NCBI GenBank assembly: GCA_037783415.1
Contig: JAZGTN010000188.1
Span: 1-64,000 of the forward strand
Reading direction: 5' to 3'
Length of the DNA: 64,000 nt
Source of the DNA: Leptasterias polaris
Taxonomy: Eukaryota > Echinodermata > Asteroidea > Forcipulatida > Asteriidae
Numbering within the stretch: the first letter of the stretch is position 1; every line of letters starts with the position of its first letter. This document shows positions 10,421 through 22,600 of this stretch, in pieces. Both the position numbers and the translations under genes were made by a program. The notes beneath the pieces were generated by a model, which searched no databases, was not told where the DNA came from, and saw only the letters and a list, made by a program, of their open reading frames with translations.

Positions 10421-11590
10421 GACATAGGTCATCATAGCGCATGATAATTCACAGCTTCCGTGTAAGCGCCGATTCTTTGCTACATAGTGTAACATTGTAA
10501 GCATGCAGAGCCATGAAATTGGCCCCAGATCAGATGATGATGATGGTGTGAACCAAAAGTAAAAAGGGAAAGAGGAAAACTCCCGGACACTTGTACACTA
10601 AACAATAACATTAATTAACAAAAACATGACTAACATTTACAATACATTACAATACATTAAAAAAACCATGGAGGAAGAAATGACAAAACTAAGTTAATCT
10701 AACCAACAACGTACGTACACTGGGACTGGTACAGACGTACGTGACAAACACTGGACATGCTATATTGCTGGACAGTCACACTTGACTGAGTGTGACTGAG
10801 CTGACTGACATGACTGACTACACTGAGTCAGCTGAGATGGAGAATGAAAATCTTGAATCGATAATATGGAAAATATTAAATAAAGCATCATAATATAAAA
10901 ACTAACTTATCATTATCATTAGTTACTTTTGCTTCCTCAAGTCATCGTGAAAAAAAACACCGTTTTGTATGCAGTATATTATGTGTAGTTATAGACACTG
11001 AGACCGTCGTTACTAAGCACGCAAAGAAGGACGTCCAGCCGGTGAATTTTTGCAGACTGGTTGCTCTATGGTTGAAAATTACTTGTTGAAGTTTTGGCCT
11101 TCACGTGCGCGTTTGGAGTAGACGTCTGGGTGTTGAACCACGACTGAAGCTTACCGCGTATGGATTCAAGGGCCGGCCAGCTGATTTACTTTCAGGAAAA
11201 TTAGAATCCATGCAGTTCAAGGCGGTGACATTTCTGCACCCCCCTGTCCTTCTTTCTGTTTTGAATGATTTTTTGAATTATGTAGTTATTAGTACAAATG
11301 TTTTAAATTTTCTTGAAAAACTCATTCCACTGAGATTTTGGCTCATCAATTTGTAAGTAATTAACCGTCACAATACAGATCTATATCCAGTACAGAAAGT
11401 TAATGGACCCGGCGAATTCACGTTGCATAATATGATATGACAATATAGGCCTACTGAGCACACTAATTTGAGTGGAGTGGCTAATTTTACTAATTAACCA
11501 AGCAAAACTGATATGCTTAAGCAGCGCTACATATACAGCCGGTGTAGGCCCATATGTTTTGGGTAGACACATGATATATTTTGTTTGTTT
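10421..11590. other. Intergenic stretch without recognised genes
   Basis: Only simple repeats were seen (a GACTGA-rich tract at 10780-10830). The ORF of about 83 codons at 11105-11356 starts in no recognisable domain and has no splice or homology support. Confidence 0.5.
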
Positions 11591-11596
11591 CTCCCA

Positions 11597-11840
11597 CATG
11601 GGACCCTCATTTTGGCCCAGAATGCCCATACGAATCCCAGGTAATGCCCACATGGGATAACCCAGATGGGCCCCATGTATCCCAGACGGGTTATCTGGGC
11701 CAACCCATATGGGCCCCATATGGGCCCCATATGGGCCCCATATGTTGGCCCATGTGGGCCCCATATGGGACCCATATGGGTTCTGGGCCATCCCATAATA
11801 TGGGCCCCATATGAATCCCGGGTGCAGCTGCACCCGGGAT
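11597..11840. repeat. Palindromic minisatellite (CCCATATGGG units) and 26-bp palindrome
   Basis: Dense copies of CCCATATGGG / GGGCCCATATGGGCC give self-complementary DNA in which both strands encode Gly-Pro-His-Met-Gly-Pro or Trp-Gly-Pro-Tyr repeats. At 11815-11840 there is a perfect 26-bp palindrome centred on GCAGCTGC with arms ATCCCGGGT / ACCCGGGAT. ORFs of 60-170 codons across this stretch are by-products. Confidence 0.85.
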
Positions 11841-12329
11841 AATGATGTGGGTGCTGGAAAATGATGTGTGTGCTGCAGCACCCACAGCACCCCCCGCTCT
11901 CGCGGGCCTGATACTTCATCATCTTCAAGTAGAAAACGAAATCTACTTTCTTGAAGAAGAAAAGATTAGCATTCTAGGGTCACAACATTTAGCCAAAGTC
12001 AGGTTTACCATATAGTCCGTGGGCTACCCCCCTGCACCCCCTGGGGATTTTTGGAGACAACTATTTTTGGAACCCTTGACCATATTACTTTTGAAATATG
12101 GTTGTCTGCAAAAATCCTGGTGGTGGGTAAGACCGTGAGGGCGCTGTTTTCAAGATGGCCCCCAAAATACCACTAAATGGCATATTTTAGCCCCCCAAAA
12201 TCAGGCAAATATCTTTACATTTCTTGATTTGTAGTGAGAATAATACCACAGAGCTGTTGAACTAAAGTATATTTAGATTTTTATTATAGAGGGTGCTTTT
12301 CAAAATGGTGGCACTAGAAGTCACTCGAT

Positions 12330-13865
12330 TAAAGTAGTAAGTGCGTTTCCCCTTCCCATGTGTTGCCTCTGCTCTCTGCTTTTCTCAATTAGTTGACGTA
12401 GAGTGAGTATTACATCGATGGTGCTTCTATCAGCTCTGTATCCTGACTGAGATTTGGTTACATGACCTATTGGAGGCGTTGTAGCAAGATGTCAGCAAAA
12501 CATTTATCAACCACGCTCAGGAGAGAGATACCTCTGTATACATAGTTGTCACACAAAAACTTGGCTCCTTTCTCGTAGATCAACATGTTAGCAATCTTGA
12601 GGTCGGTAGAGATGTTCTTATGCAACATATCATTGAAGATTTTGCATACATGTAGGTGCCAATTAATCATGACATCTCCTCCACATTACGGGAAAGCTCT
12701 ATTTCAGAAAGAAGCTAAAATAAAACATCCTTTTCGTCTGGCAACTCACATCTGTTATCTCCATGTAATTCCTTTTCCAAACAGTGGAGTTAATTGGATT
12801 ATGCACAAACCATAAAGTAGCGCTGCTGACTGCCCCAGGCAAACTTACTGCTCATCCATTAACTTTAATGACCCAAGTAATTCCAACTAATAAGTGAAAA
12901 TACTTTCTGAGTTTTTGTGAACAAACTCGGAAGTTATTTAATGGAGCTTTCCGGTAATGCATTTTTTTTAGTGTTTCAGGGGGTATATATGCCATCTGGT
13001 CGAGGGCTTCTCTTAAACTTCGTCTATTTTATTGACTCGATTACCTCAGCCAGTGTTGGTCCTGTTCCTAGGTCATGAATTATCCACTGCAGGTTGGTTT
13101 AGAAGAGTAGAAAAATGTTCTATCAATCTGGCTTTGATGTCTCTGGGGGAAGTCGGAAGCTTGCCAACAAAGGTCATGATGGGATGAGAACTTGGACCAT
13201 CATGTTGAGTGATGTGTAGAAGTCGCGAAAGTTTTTCCTCTCAGGCTGTGCAAACTTCTCAACTTTGTCTGCTCTGTCTTGGAACCAGTTGTTTTTTAGG
13301 TCATGGATTCGACTTCGTAGTTCAGCTCTGTCAAGTTGAGGGTTCATATAGCTGTGTCGTATTTTGTAAGTTGATGAGCTGAACCTGGTGGTCACGTATG
13401 GTGAAAAATCTGCACCTTGTGATAAGCAGCCTATGGTCTGTGAAGCAGCTTGCACTCCGAAGCATGCGGGTGACGCAAATGTTTTTGAGTGCATCGGCCG
13501 GCATTCGCAAGGATGTGATCTATCTCGTTAACTTGTTTTTCAATCTGAACAGTATCCCATTGATAGTCAGCTTCGATTGGGTACACATATTTAGCAGTAG
13601 CAGGCTGTTAGAATTCATCTTTCCTACACCATGTCTGCCAAATACACCAGGCCAAACTACTCATTCTTTTCCAACTCGTGTGAAGTCTGCAATCACAATC
13701 ATTTTACCTTTGGTCTTAGAGATGGTGCGATTAACTTCATACAAGGCTTCTTTTTCATCATCTCATCTCTGCATTGTTGATGCATACACACTGCTGAAAG
13801 TCACACTTTTGCCAGATTGAAGAACTGCTGTCATGGTCATGAGTCTGTCATTTATAGCAGTCAAT
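12330..13865 (-). mobile_element. LINE fragment A: endonuclease plus start of reverse transcriptase, degenerate
   Basis: Reading the minus strand, 13860-13380 gives an endonuclease-like series: [49 protein letters not shown], then a DHRLLITRC-like block, with in-frame stops. A charged linker (13490-13170) follows. The block 12670-12330 gives RGISLLSVVDKCFADILLQRL and SQSGYRADRSTIDVILTLRQL, the opening motifs of a non-LTR reverse transcriptase. Stops and frameshifts make it non-functional. Confidence 0.75.
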
Positions 13866-13869
13866 TCAC

Positions 13870-15560
13870 TAGGTCTTTCGAGATGTCAACCATGATTGTC
13901 AGTGATGTTGTAGCGAGCACCTTGGTCTTCTTTGTGTTCAGCTGGAGTCCAGATCCAACCTTCAGCAATAGGTCTCGAGCCTGCTCCAATGTATTTGAAA
14001 CAAGTGCAATGTCATATCAGCAAAGTCCATATCAGTGATTATCACAGGAGACACTCGCCGGCTCTTGCTGGTCACTATGGTGAAACCCAGCTCATCTTCT
14101 CATCCATTGATCGCCTTCCTCAGGGTGTAGTCGAGGACGATGATGAAGAGAAATGGGGCCAAGGTGTCACCCTGAAACACTCCTGCCAGGATGTCAAAGC
14201 ACACAGTGACATCATCCAGTTAAGTGACCTTGGCCGGGGTGTTTGCGTAGGTTACCCCATTCACTTTCACTAACTTTTTGGGGCTACCCCATTCACTTGC
14301 ACTAACTTTTTGGGGATCCCATATGCGGTGAGGATGTTCATCATCTTGACCCGGTAGTGTCAAAAACCTTGCGGAAGTCAATGAAGGTGATGACTACAGG
14401 GAGATGTTTATGCTTGACACCTTCAATAAGTCTACTAGTGCAATGACGTGAGCCACCGTAGACCTCTCTCGTCTGAATCCCCACAGCACTTTCCACCCTT
14501 GAGCGCACCCCTTGCCTTGACATACTCCTCATGGTTGAATGGGCCATCCTCGATGTCCAGGGTATCGAACACCTGATCCACCTCCACCTGTGCACCCAGA
14601 TGCTGCAGCACCCCCGGTTCATCACCAAGAAGGTTTTTGAAGTGTTTTTTCCATGTCTCTACCCGTTGTCATCGGTATCTCCCATGATCTTACAGGGTCT
14701 GGAGGACTTTCTGTCTGTAATCTCGTTGATGAATCTCAGCTCACCGCATGCGTGGTTGACATGAGCTTCTTTCACTTCTCTGTTTTTTAGGGTATAAGCT
14801 CCTCCTCCTCGATGAGATCATAAGTTTCAAGTAGGACTTTCTTCTTGCTTTTGTACACTGTCCTCTTGGTTGGTGAAGCTGTGGTCTGCTACAAGACAAC
14901 AGAAGGCCACATCCATCTCCTCCCTAGCTCTGACGACCCGAGGATCAGATGTGGCTTCCCCCCACCTCTTCACCTTGTCCATGCAGATCTCCGCAGCCTC
15001 CTTGTTTGCTCTCACGAACTTGTTATAGCGGTTGGTTGCAGAATCATCATCATCCTCCGTCAATACCTGCAACCGATTTTGAATTTCTACGGCATGGCGG
15101 GCATACCTCTCCTGTAGATCGCTGTTTCTCTTGAGCGTTTCCCAATTGTACTTCACCCTGTTTGTCACTGCCTTGCGTGGTGCACGGAGGCTGAGACGAA
15201 CCTTCTTCACCACCACTCTATGATCTGATCCTACCGTAGAGAAGGTACTGTGGGCATAAGAGTTGATGATACTGTTACGCCATTTCCTCCTGGTCAGAAT
15301 AAAGTCGATCTGGGCCTTCCTCCCGGATGGTGACATCCACAGACGCAAACCGTTGTTGTTTGTGTCTTGATGAAAGGTGAAAGGAGCGTCCCCCAGCCCC
15401 AGTCAGGCATTGAAGTCACCAAGGATGGCAAGGAAGTGGTGATTGGGAACAGCCTCTATCGCGTGTCGTAGATCATTATAGAACTTCGTCTTCTCCTCTT
15501 CAGGTGCAGTTAGAGTTGGTGCGTAGGTCACCATGGTTGTGAGGACTTCATGAAAGTGAC
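13870..15560 (-). mobile_element. LINE fragment B: endonuclease C-terminus, linker and reverse transcriptase
   Basis: At 15540-14827 the minus strand encodes an endonuclease tail (LAILGDFNA-like, then SGRKAQIDFILTRRKWRNS and VGSDHRVVVKKVRLSLR) and a charged linker. After frameshifts the reverse transcriptase follows: FIDFRKVFDT near 14390, GDTLAPFLFIIVLDYTLRKA near 14150, and the catalytic ITDMDFADDIALVSNT near 14030. The FADD box is intact, but stops interrupt the ORF. It lies upstream of fragment A in the same orientation, giving an EN-RT-EN-RT order. Confidence 0.8.
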
Positions 15561-18500
15561 ACCATTGGCTTAAATGATGATACTGTTGACATATAATTTA
15601 AATTCTAAACGTTTCAGCCTCCAGTTTTGGTAAACAAAGATAAATATCTGGTCTCATATGTATCATGCATTTGGTGATCGAAGATTGCTGCACTATCCCT
15701 TTGACTGGTTTGCATGGTACGATTGGTTTAAATTTTACAGAGCTTTTCAAATGACAGTAAAGTCTCATTTTGATTGCCTGCTATGGCAATACAGGTGACA
15801 TATTTATATGCACATTTTACACTTGATTTCTTGCATTTTCCTTCATATTTGACCTTGTATGACCTTTAATGACCGTAAAGTGACCCCCATTTTATGTTAT
15901 TGTTCTCTCATCTGTATATTTGCATTTCATGCACCAATAGCTTTAATTTGATACTAAATATGATATGTTTATATGACAAACTACATTTGTCATAAGTATT
16001 ACATAATCAGAAAAGTGGGCGTGGCTTGTGACGTCATAAAAAAAATTGCCTAAGGATGCCAAGCCAGATTTTGGCTCTAGATACCCTCATCTATCATTTT
16101 CAGCAATAACATTGCATTTGTACCCTACTTCAAGGCCCTTCCACAATTTACTCATATCCACCTGACTAATAACAATGAAAACATCTATCATTACGTTTCT
16201 TTGGCAGCCATTTTGAAAAAAGCTCCCTCACGGTCTTACCCACCATTAGGAATTTTGCAGACACCCTGATTTCAATAGCCCATAGGATAAGGTTTCCAAA
16301 AATACGTGTCTCCAAAAATCCCCAGGGGGTGCAGGGTTTCGGTATTTGGCCCATGCACTAATAGCCTATTACTGGAAAAACCAAAAATTACCAAACTGTT
16401 GTATACGATGTTCCAGAGCTGACATGTCCAATCGCCGGACATGACATCAGCTTGAGGAAGAACAGTTCCATAGAAAACAAAACAAGATACCTGTGGAGGG
16501 CAATGTGAGTCGAGCTGTGAAAATAATTGGTGAGAAGCTTTTGGGGAAATTTTAGTTTTTTGTTAACACTTTATTTCACCTGTTCTACTTTACCTTTGCA
16601 AGCAAAGACCTCACTGGCCTCTTGTCACTCATCAGGGACATCATAGGTGAGAGTCTTCATCGTCTGATCATGAAATTAAGTACTGCACCGGTCACGCCTT
16701 ACCTACGTATCGCCATTAATTATGCTGAAAGTGTGGAGAGTTGGTCTTAACTCTAGGCCAACACTTGTATTACTTTAGAACTTTAGTGTCTTATACAAAC
16801 CAGTTCACCACTGCACTGCCGTCTTTTCACCATGGTGATCTGCTCTTTTTCTTTCTCGTTTTCTTCTTTGTTGTAAACTATTTAAAAAAGAATTATCGCA
16901 GCGCTCGTGCTCGTGCACAAACATTAGTGGTTTAGGGAAGTTATTTGCAATGATCAGGACTACAGCTTTAAACATGTGTGTTTCCTACAAGTTCTCCGCT
17001 TTCTTTTACTTTAAATTTAAACTAATTGAGCAAGGATTACAGTTAACCGTTTCTTTAGTGTCTCATTATTTTTGAATTTGTTCAATACATGTCTACGTTC
17101 AGAATTGAGGTACTAGGATTATGTTGAAACCATTTAGACGTTTTTAAGTGAACTTGTGTGTGTATTAGACCCTAGGCCAAACAAACGGTTGCCATGGTAA
17201 CAGCTGACCCCTGATATTAACAACAAACCATGCAGGGCAGGGAAAATTCACTAAAGTTGAAGTTGATCGGATACACCGTTACTCCCGGGGGTGGTGGGGG
17301 ACTTACAGCGTATTTCCCAAGCTCTCGAGCGATTTTATAAAACTTACTGGCAGGAAATATTGTAACGGGCAAAGGAGAAGTATATTAGGTTATGTTCTCA
17401 ATCATTGGAAATAATGTGTTCGTGAAGTTTAAAACTGCAGTCTACGGCGATTTACCGGGAGCTCTTTGCTGCCACTATACAGCTAACATCGAAGTTATCA
17501 TTTGCAGTCGGAACTACAACTTCATGGAACTCATTGTCAGGGGCGGATCCAGGATATTCCAAACGGGGGGCGTGATAATTTACCAAGCAGCAAATGGTGA
17601 ATGCAATTTGTAGCGCCTACGAGCGCATAACGCGAACCCCTAACGGCATGGGCCGGTTCCGGGGCCCGCTTAAATGCTCCGAAACAGTTAGGACTTTAGA
17701 TGCTCTGCGGTACGATCTCATGCAATATCGACCACTTAAACCAATTTTGTTTTTGCAAGATCATTATTAAAACATTATTTTCGAGTTGGGAGTCATCGAT
17801 TTGAATCGGCCATCCTGAGTTATAAAATCAAAATACAGGCTACAACTAATACTTATTCAGGGGGAAAAACTGTTGGTGAGTTAAACGATAGTGCAATTTT
17901 TAATATAAATAACCAAATAGGGTCTCTTTGTCATTTAGTTTTCACATACTTCAGGATTAGAATGTTACACAAAATATGTTACTACTGATAGTGATAAGAA
18001 CAAGGTGTGCTTGTCTTCAGTGACAGCGCGATCGAGCAACAATAACATTAATGTACGACAAGGTAAGGGTAGGCCTACTAGAGGCCTAGCCCCCTCCCCC
18101 AGCCCTACATCGTTGTACTATCTGCACAATTGATAATGACTAGTTTGAAAGAAACACAACGGATATTTACCCTCTTTCTTGAATACGAAAAAAATCTGTG
18201 ATTTTCTAAACAGAGTGAGACACCATGATTATACGATGCTATGTCTTCACTACCCCAATGAGTAGGGCCAATCCACTTCGTTCGTATCCTTGCCAATTGG
18301 GCCTAGCACCATTGCAATCCTATTTTTGTGCCCGATGTAGTTTTGAATCCGGGTTATGAAACTATACCGATAGAATGCTACTGTAGGCCTACTTGTAGAA
18401 AGCCCTAATGCTAATTTTTTTTTTTTAAACATCACAGATTTTGGGGGAAAATTGATTGCCTTTCTAGTCGCGAGAGTGAATTTTTTGATAACACGTATTA

Positions 18501-18561
18501 ACAACTTGCGCGAGAACCTAGTTGGGTTCCCTTAACAATTTCACAACATTTAAACTATCTA

Positions 18562-18873
18562 TGGGGACCAGACTGATTTACATAACGCGCTGAGCATAAC
18601 ATATCTTTGCGCAGACGGGCGTGAGATGCGCACAGCATTACACGTATAGACCCCTTGCATAACGCGAAACGCTACACGGACGCTGAGGTCGCACGCACGA
18701 TTTTACGCACAAAGAACACCTATCGTCCAATGATCTGCCTCCTTTGGCCTTAGTGAGGGCGCTTTTTGGCCTCAGTGGGGGCGCTTTTTAAGAGTTTGAC
18801 GTCATATGCAAGGGGTCTATTTCACAAAACCTTGATTGCGCTCGGCGCGCTGACTAAATCAGTCTGGTCCCCA
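18562..18873. mobile_element. MITE with TGGGGACCAGACTGATTTA ends
   Basis: Ends TGGGGACCAGACTGATTTA and TAAATCAGTCTGGTCCCCA form a 19-bp perfect terminal inverted repeat, with GCGCGCTGA-type sequence inside both ends. It sits at the apex of the large inverted repeat and itself contains another element. Confidence 0.8.
18647..18819. mobile_element. Innermost MITE with TAGACCCCTTGCATA ends
   Basis: Ends are TAGACCCCTTGCATA and TATGCAAGGGGTCTA, a perfect 15-bp inverted repeat. The interior has two GGGCGCTTTTT repeats. It lies wholly inside the 18562-18873 MITE. Confidence 0.75.
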
Positions 18874-19631
18874 TTAAATATCAGCAGTTGATCGTCTAAC
18901 TGTTGTGGATTGTTGAGGGAACCTGACAATGGTTTTTCCGCAAGTTAATAATATGTGGGGAAAAAATCACACTCGCGACTCGAAAAGCAAACAATTTTCC
19001 CAAAAGATCTGTGATATAAAAAAAAATAAAATTCAGCATTAGGGCCTTCTACAAGTACAGTAGCATTCGATCGGTACGTTTCATAACCCGGATTAAAAAT
19101 TAAAGCGGGCACAGAAAAAAAGGATGCACTGGTGCTAGGGCCAAGGATACGAAGTAGATTATCCCTATTCATGGGGCTATGTCTTCACGAGTTTCCGAAG
19201 TTCGTATTGTAAAAGTCACATTGTATTTAGCGCGCGCGAGTGCTGACTTTCCATCCAGAAACTTCTTTGCACAATGTACAACACAGGTATAATGGTCGAC
19301 TCAAGCTGCGGGTGAATGATCTTCACGCCCCCGGATCCCCGCGCCAGGCATGTTCAGTGTGTGAGAAAAACACGCTTTCCACACAGTACACAAGATTCAC
19401 GTGAGACAATGTCTGTCAGTGAAATAATAGTGGTCCACAAATGAAACAAAGTGTACGAGGTACGGATTTTTAGTAGCTTTTTTGAAATAAAATACTAGGT
19501 ATTAATTTTGTCTCTCCCTCACTTTTCTCCTTGATGGTTTTTTTTTTTTTTTTTTTTTTTTTTTTCCCTCAAGCAAAAGGGGGGGGGGGCGTGCGCCCCC
19601 CACGCCCCCCCCTGTATCCGCCGCTGATTGT

Positions 19632-22600
19632 AGTAAAGGGATCAACAGGGAACTTTGTTTGAAATTTACTGCAGGTTCTTAGTAAAATCTCTCTGGCCTG
19701 TGACACTACGCAAGTTCATCTTCTCACTGATGATTATTATCTTCTTCAAACTATTGTCCAAGCATTCGATAAAGAATTGTCTGAAATTGCAACATTTATG
19801 CCGGAATATCTCTGAATGCACTTCGTTGGCTATGGCAACTTCATAAGTTTACCAGTAAAGTTCGTCAGAAAATGCGACTTCCAAATCCCACGTACTATAC
19901 GAGCTTGAGAGGCACTCCACGGCTATACCATCCAGTTAACTGTGTGATCTAAATGCCATGCTGTATAAAAAAAATCGTCATAATGAGTAGGGCCGGGCTA
20001 CTTTGAAAACATCTGCAAAAACTCCTTATTTGCATAACATAGAAGATGTTCACTAAAGACGACATTTCACAGTAAAGCCCCAGTCCCAGGAATGTACAAA
20101 ATGAACATGTTGAGTATAACTCAATCCCAGATGGGTTAATTAACTTCCAGGGCCAATCATGGGGAAAATGACTAGAAATGGTGAATGTTCTTTTTAGGGT
20201 TCAGGTAGTCACCCCCTGTTTCTTTCTTTGTTGTTGTTTTTTGCTTGTTTGTTTATTTTATTTCATTTAAACAAAATTCTGATTGTGAAGCCAAGGGATT
20301 CTCAGAAAAGCGAACTTGATCACTGTACTAGCCAATAACCCAATGGAGAGAAGACAAGGAATGAAGTTTAAGTTTTAGTTGTTTTTTTGTTATCGTAATG
20401 CTGATTAAAGGCAAATGGTAAAGACAGGTATAGTTAAAGTGTAATACGAAAGATTTAAGTAATATATACTGTGTATAACTTGCTGAGAAAACAGCAAAAA
20501 ACCTGTGAAGGTAATTTCACAAGAACTTCGAATTTATCCGCGTCGATGTCATAGCGAGGTGACATACCAACTCATTATGACGAATGCTGGCATCAGCATT
20601 CGCGAACGAACCAACCCTGAGAACGGAGAAACGGCCGGTTGACGCATGATAATTCGTTTCTCAGATGTGTGGGGGAGGGGGGGGGGGGGCGGGGAAATTA
20701 TCAAAAACCATTTTCTTCGGGGATCGATAGGTACATCACCCAGAGCCATATATACATATGGAGACATCCCTACGTGGGATCATAATTGGTTTCGGTCGAT
20801 TGCTGACATGGAAGACAGTTGTGTACTTTGTGGTCTTGAAGTCCTACCACTGTTAATGTTTGTTCTTTCCTTTTGTTATAGTTTTTTAATGATCATCTTC
20901 TTTCTAAACAAGCATAGTGCTTGGAGACCCATGGTGGCTCTCGACCACGGATCTACCTCCATGATTCATTTATCAAACTTTTATCCCAGTCGATGTTATG
21001 CATGTAACTTGATGACCTTTCCCTACAAGCTAATTTGCTTCTAAAATGGATCCCTCTGCAGTGACATATAATATACAAGTACTTTGCATTAGAATTGATC
21101 TCTTTTGACTTTTTGTATTTGTATACCTTTTGTATTTTGAACCTTGAAAATAGTTTATACTAGGCCTACTATATTCACCAGATGCAGTACGTGCTTCTCA
21201 CAAGTAAGACAATTCAAATGGTCATAACATTTTTGAGTATTTACCATCAATCTATGACTATCTATAAAGTAAGCACAACCTTTTGTTCGTTCTCATTGCT
21301 GATAATTATTGCCTTACAAGTACAGTATTACACACGCCTACTGTACGTGCGCAGCTGAAAAGTGGAGTATGTTGCGTGCTTCGGGGAAAACCCAAATCAC
21401 GCAACATACTCGTCGCTAGGCTGTTGCTAAGTGGGCGGGGCTTACTGGATGGAGGATTTCAAGCCTAATTGTAATAATTCGAAGATGTAGCCTCTATGAA
21501 ATGCGCATACTGATCATTCTGGTGAAATCACACACAGTTTATACATAAACACCATTGCTTTTAAGAGGGGTGCACTACTCTAAATCGACCAAAAATTCAT
21601 GCGCCAAGCTACTTATCATAATTTGTAAACCCACAACTTATTTTTAATTATAACGTTTTGGGGGTCATGCAACTAATAGAGTGTGTAATTATAAGAACTT
21701 ATCACAACCTGGGGGTTCTGGGTTTCAAGTTTTGAGGAGATTTGATAAATTTGGGCTTTAAAGTTGGTCCTATTTAGCTTGGGAATTGGAGGAGTGCCTC
21801 ATGAAAACTGGCGGCAAGTCGGTTTGGGAAAAAACACATTTTCGGGGGTGTTTTTTTCTTGGGTAATTAGCAAAAATTCCAAACGGCTGACCTGCCAAAA
21901 ATTGAAAAGAAATCTGAAGTTTAGTGGTCTGAAAATATATTTGATTGGTTTTCAAGAGGCTGAGAGACTTTTAACTATTTTTTGAGAATTTTTGAATATT
22001 TAGCATTTATCATTGTTTGCTATGGGAGTCTATTTAGAGGGGTGAAACCAGAGGCGACCTGCTGCTGCCCTCTATAGTGTGCGACTTGACTAAAGGCTAG
22101 AGACTGGTTTTTCGATCATGTGGTTTTTGATCATGTGGGTGGCCATTAGTGCACTACTCAGCTACATACGCCCAATGAGCTTTATACACGAACATTTCAT
22201 TTTAACTGAATGAGACTGCCGCCGTGTGCTACATTCATCTATAGGCGCGCTACAGACGAAGTTTGTTTGAATGAAAACGTGGGGCCTATATCTGATCTCC
22301 ATGCACGTCCATGCACTCAGCATTATAAGACTGGCACATGATATAGCCAACCTAAAACCACGTACCACAGGCTATATGGCATTGCGTCCGATAGGCAACG
22401 TAAGGGTGAGTTATCATATTTTATTACAATGTCTCTGATCTCCCATTTTACACTTATAAATACTACTTGTAGTTGTACTAATGTAGGGTGGTTTACCCTA
22501 AATACCGTGGAGGTTAGGAAGTTTTTTGAAATAGTAGAGCATGTTCAGGGCTCAGTTTTTATCTAAAGATAAGTTGTATCACAATTGCTGAGCAGTTCAG

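Larger units (their letters stand above)
12013..16360. mobile_element. Terminal-inverted-repeat element carrying LINE fragments
   Basis: Left end TAGTCCGTGGGCTACC with CTGCACCCCCTGGGGATTTT just inside; the right end is the reverse complement, ending GGCCCATGCACTA at 16360. Similarity continues about 150 bp inward (TTTTTGGAGACA, then GGTAAGACCGTGAGGG). No transposase is visible, and the interior is filled by two minus-strand LINE fragments. The paralogous copy at about 56.91 kb lacks the element. Confidence 0.7.
11920..17390 (+). repeat. Copy 1 of a dispersed segment, interrupted by a 4.3-kb insertion
   Basis: Blocks 11925-12010, 16362-16590 and 17160-17390 match, in the same order and orientation, blocks 56805-56915, 56915-57117 plus 57960-58050, and 60060-60240. 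Shared words include GTAGAAAACGAAATCTACTTTC / AAGAAAACGAAATCTGCTTTC, GTTCCAGAGCTGACAT, GCCAAACAAACG, GGTAACAGCTGACC and AATATTGTAACGGGCA. The function of the segment is unknown; it may be an old transposon copy. Confidence 0.7.
18240..19205. repeat. Large inverted repeat inside the 17.5-19.6 kb element
   Basis: The arm at about 18240-18540 (ATGTCTTCACTACCCCAATG ... TTTTGAATCCGGGTTATGAA ... TCGCGAGAGTGAATTTTTTG) is imperfectly inverted at about 18905-19200 (AAAAAATCACACTCGCGACT ... TTTCATAACCCGGATTAAAA ... GGGGCTATGTCTTCAC). ORFs of 75-84 codons at 18250-18504 and 18945-19172 come from these arms and are not believed. Confidence 0.7.
17538..19626. mobile_element. DNA transposon-like element with CAGNGGCGGATCCAGG ends and 5-bp duplication
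   Basis: Left end CAGGGGCGGATCCAGG, right end CCTGTATCCGCCGCTG (reverse complement CAGCGGCGGATACAGG), followed inward at both ends by G-rich GGGGGGCGTG. The direct repeat ATTGT flanks it (17533-17537, 19627-19631). No transposase ORF was recognised. A poly-T run near 19540-19565 and poly-G near 19580 are subterminal. The interior holds at least three nested inverted-repeat pairs. Confidence 0.7.

Noticed and set aside
11381..11928. ORFs of 133-169 codons rich in Gly, Pro, His, Trp on both strands
   Set aside because: They run through the CCCATATGGG palindromic minisatellite; open frames and low-complexity peptides follow from the repeat.
20646..21044. A 132-codon ORF
   Set aside because: It starts across a poly-G run and has only hydrophobic low-complexity sequence.
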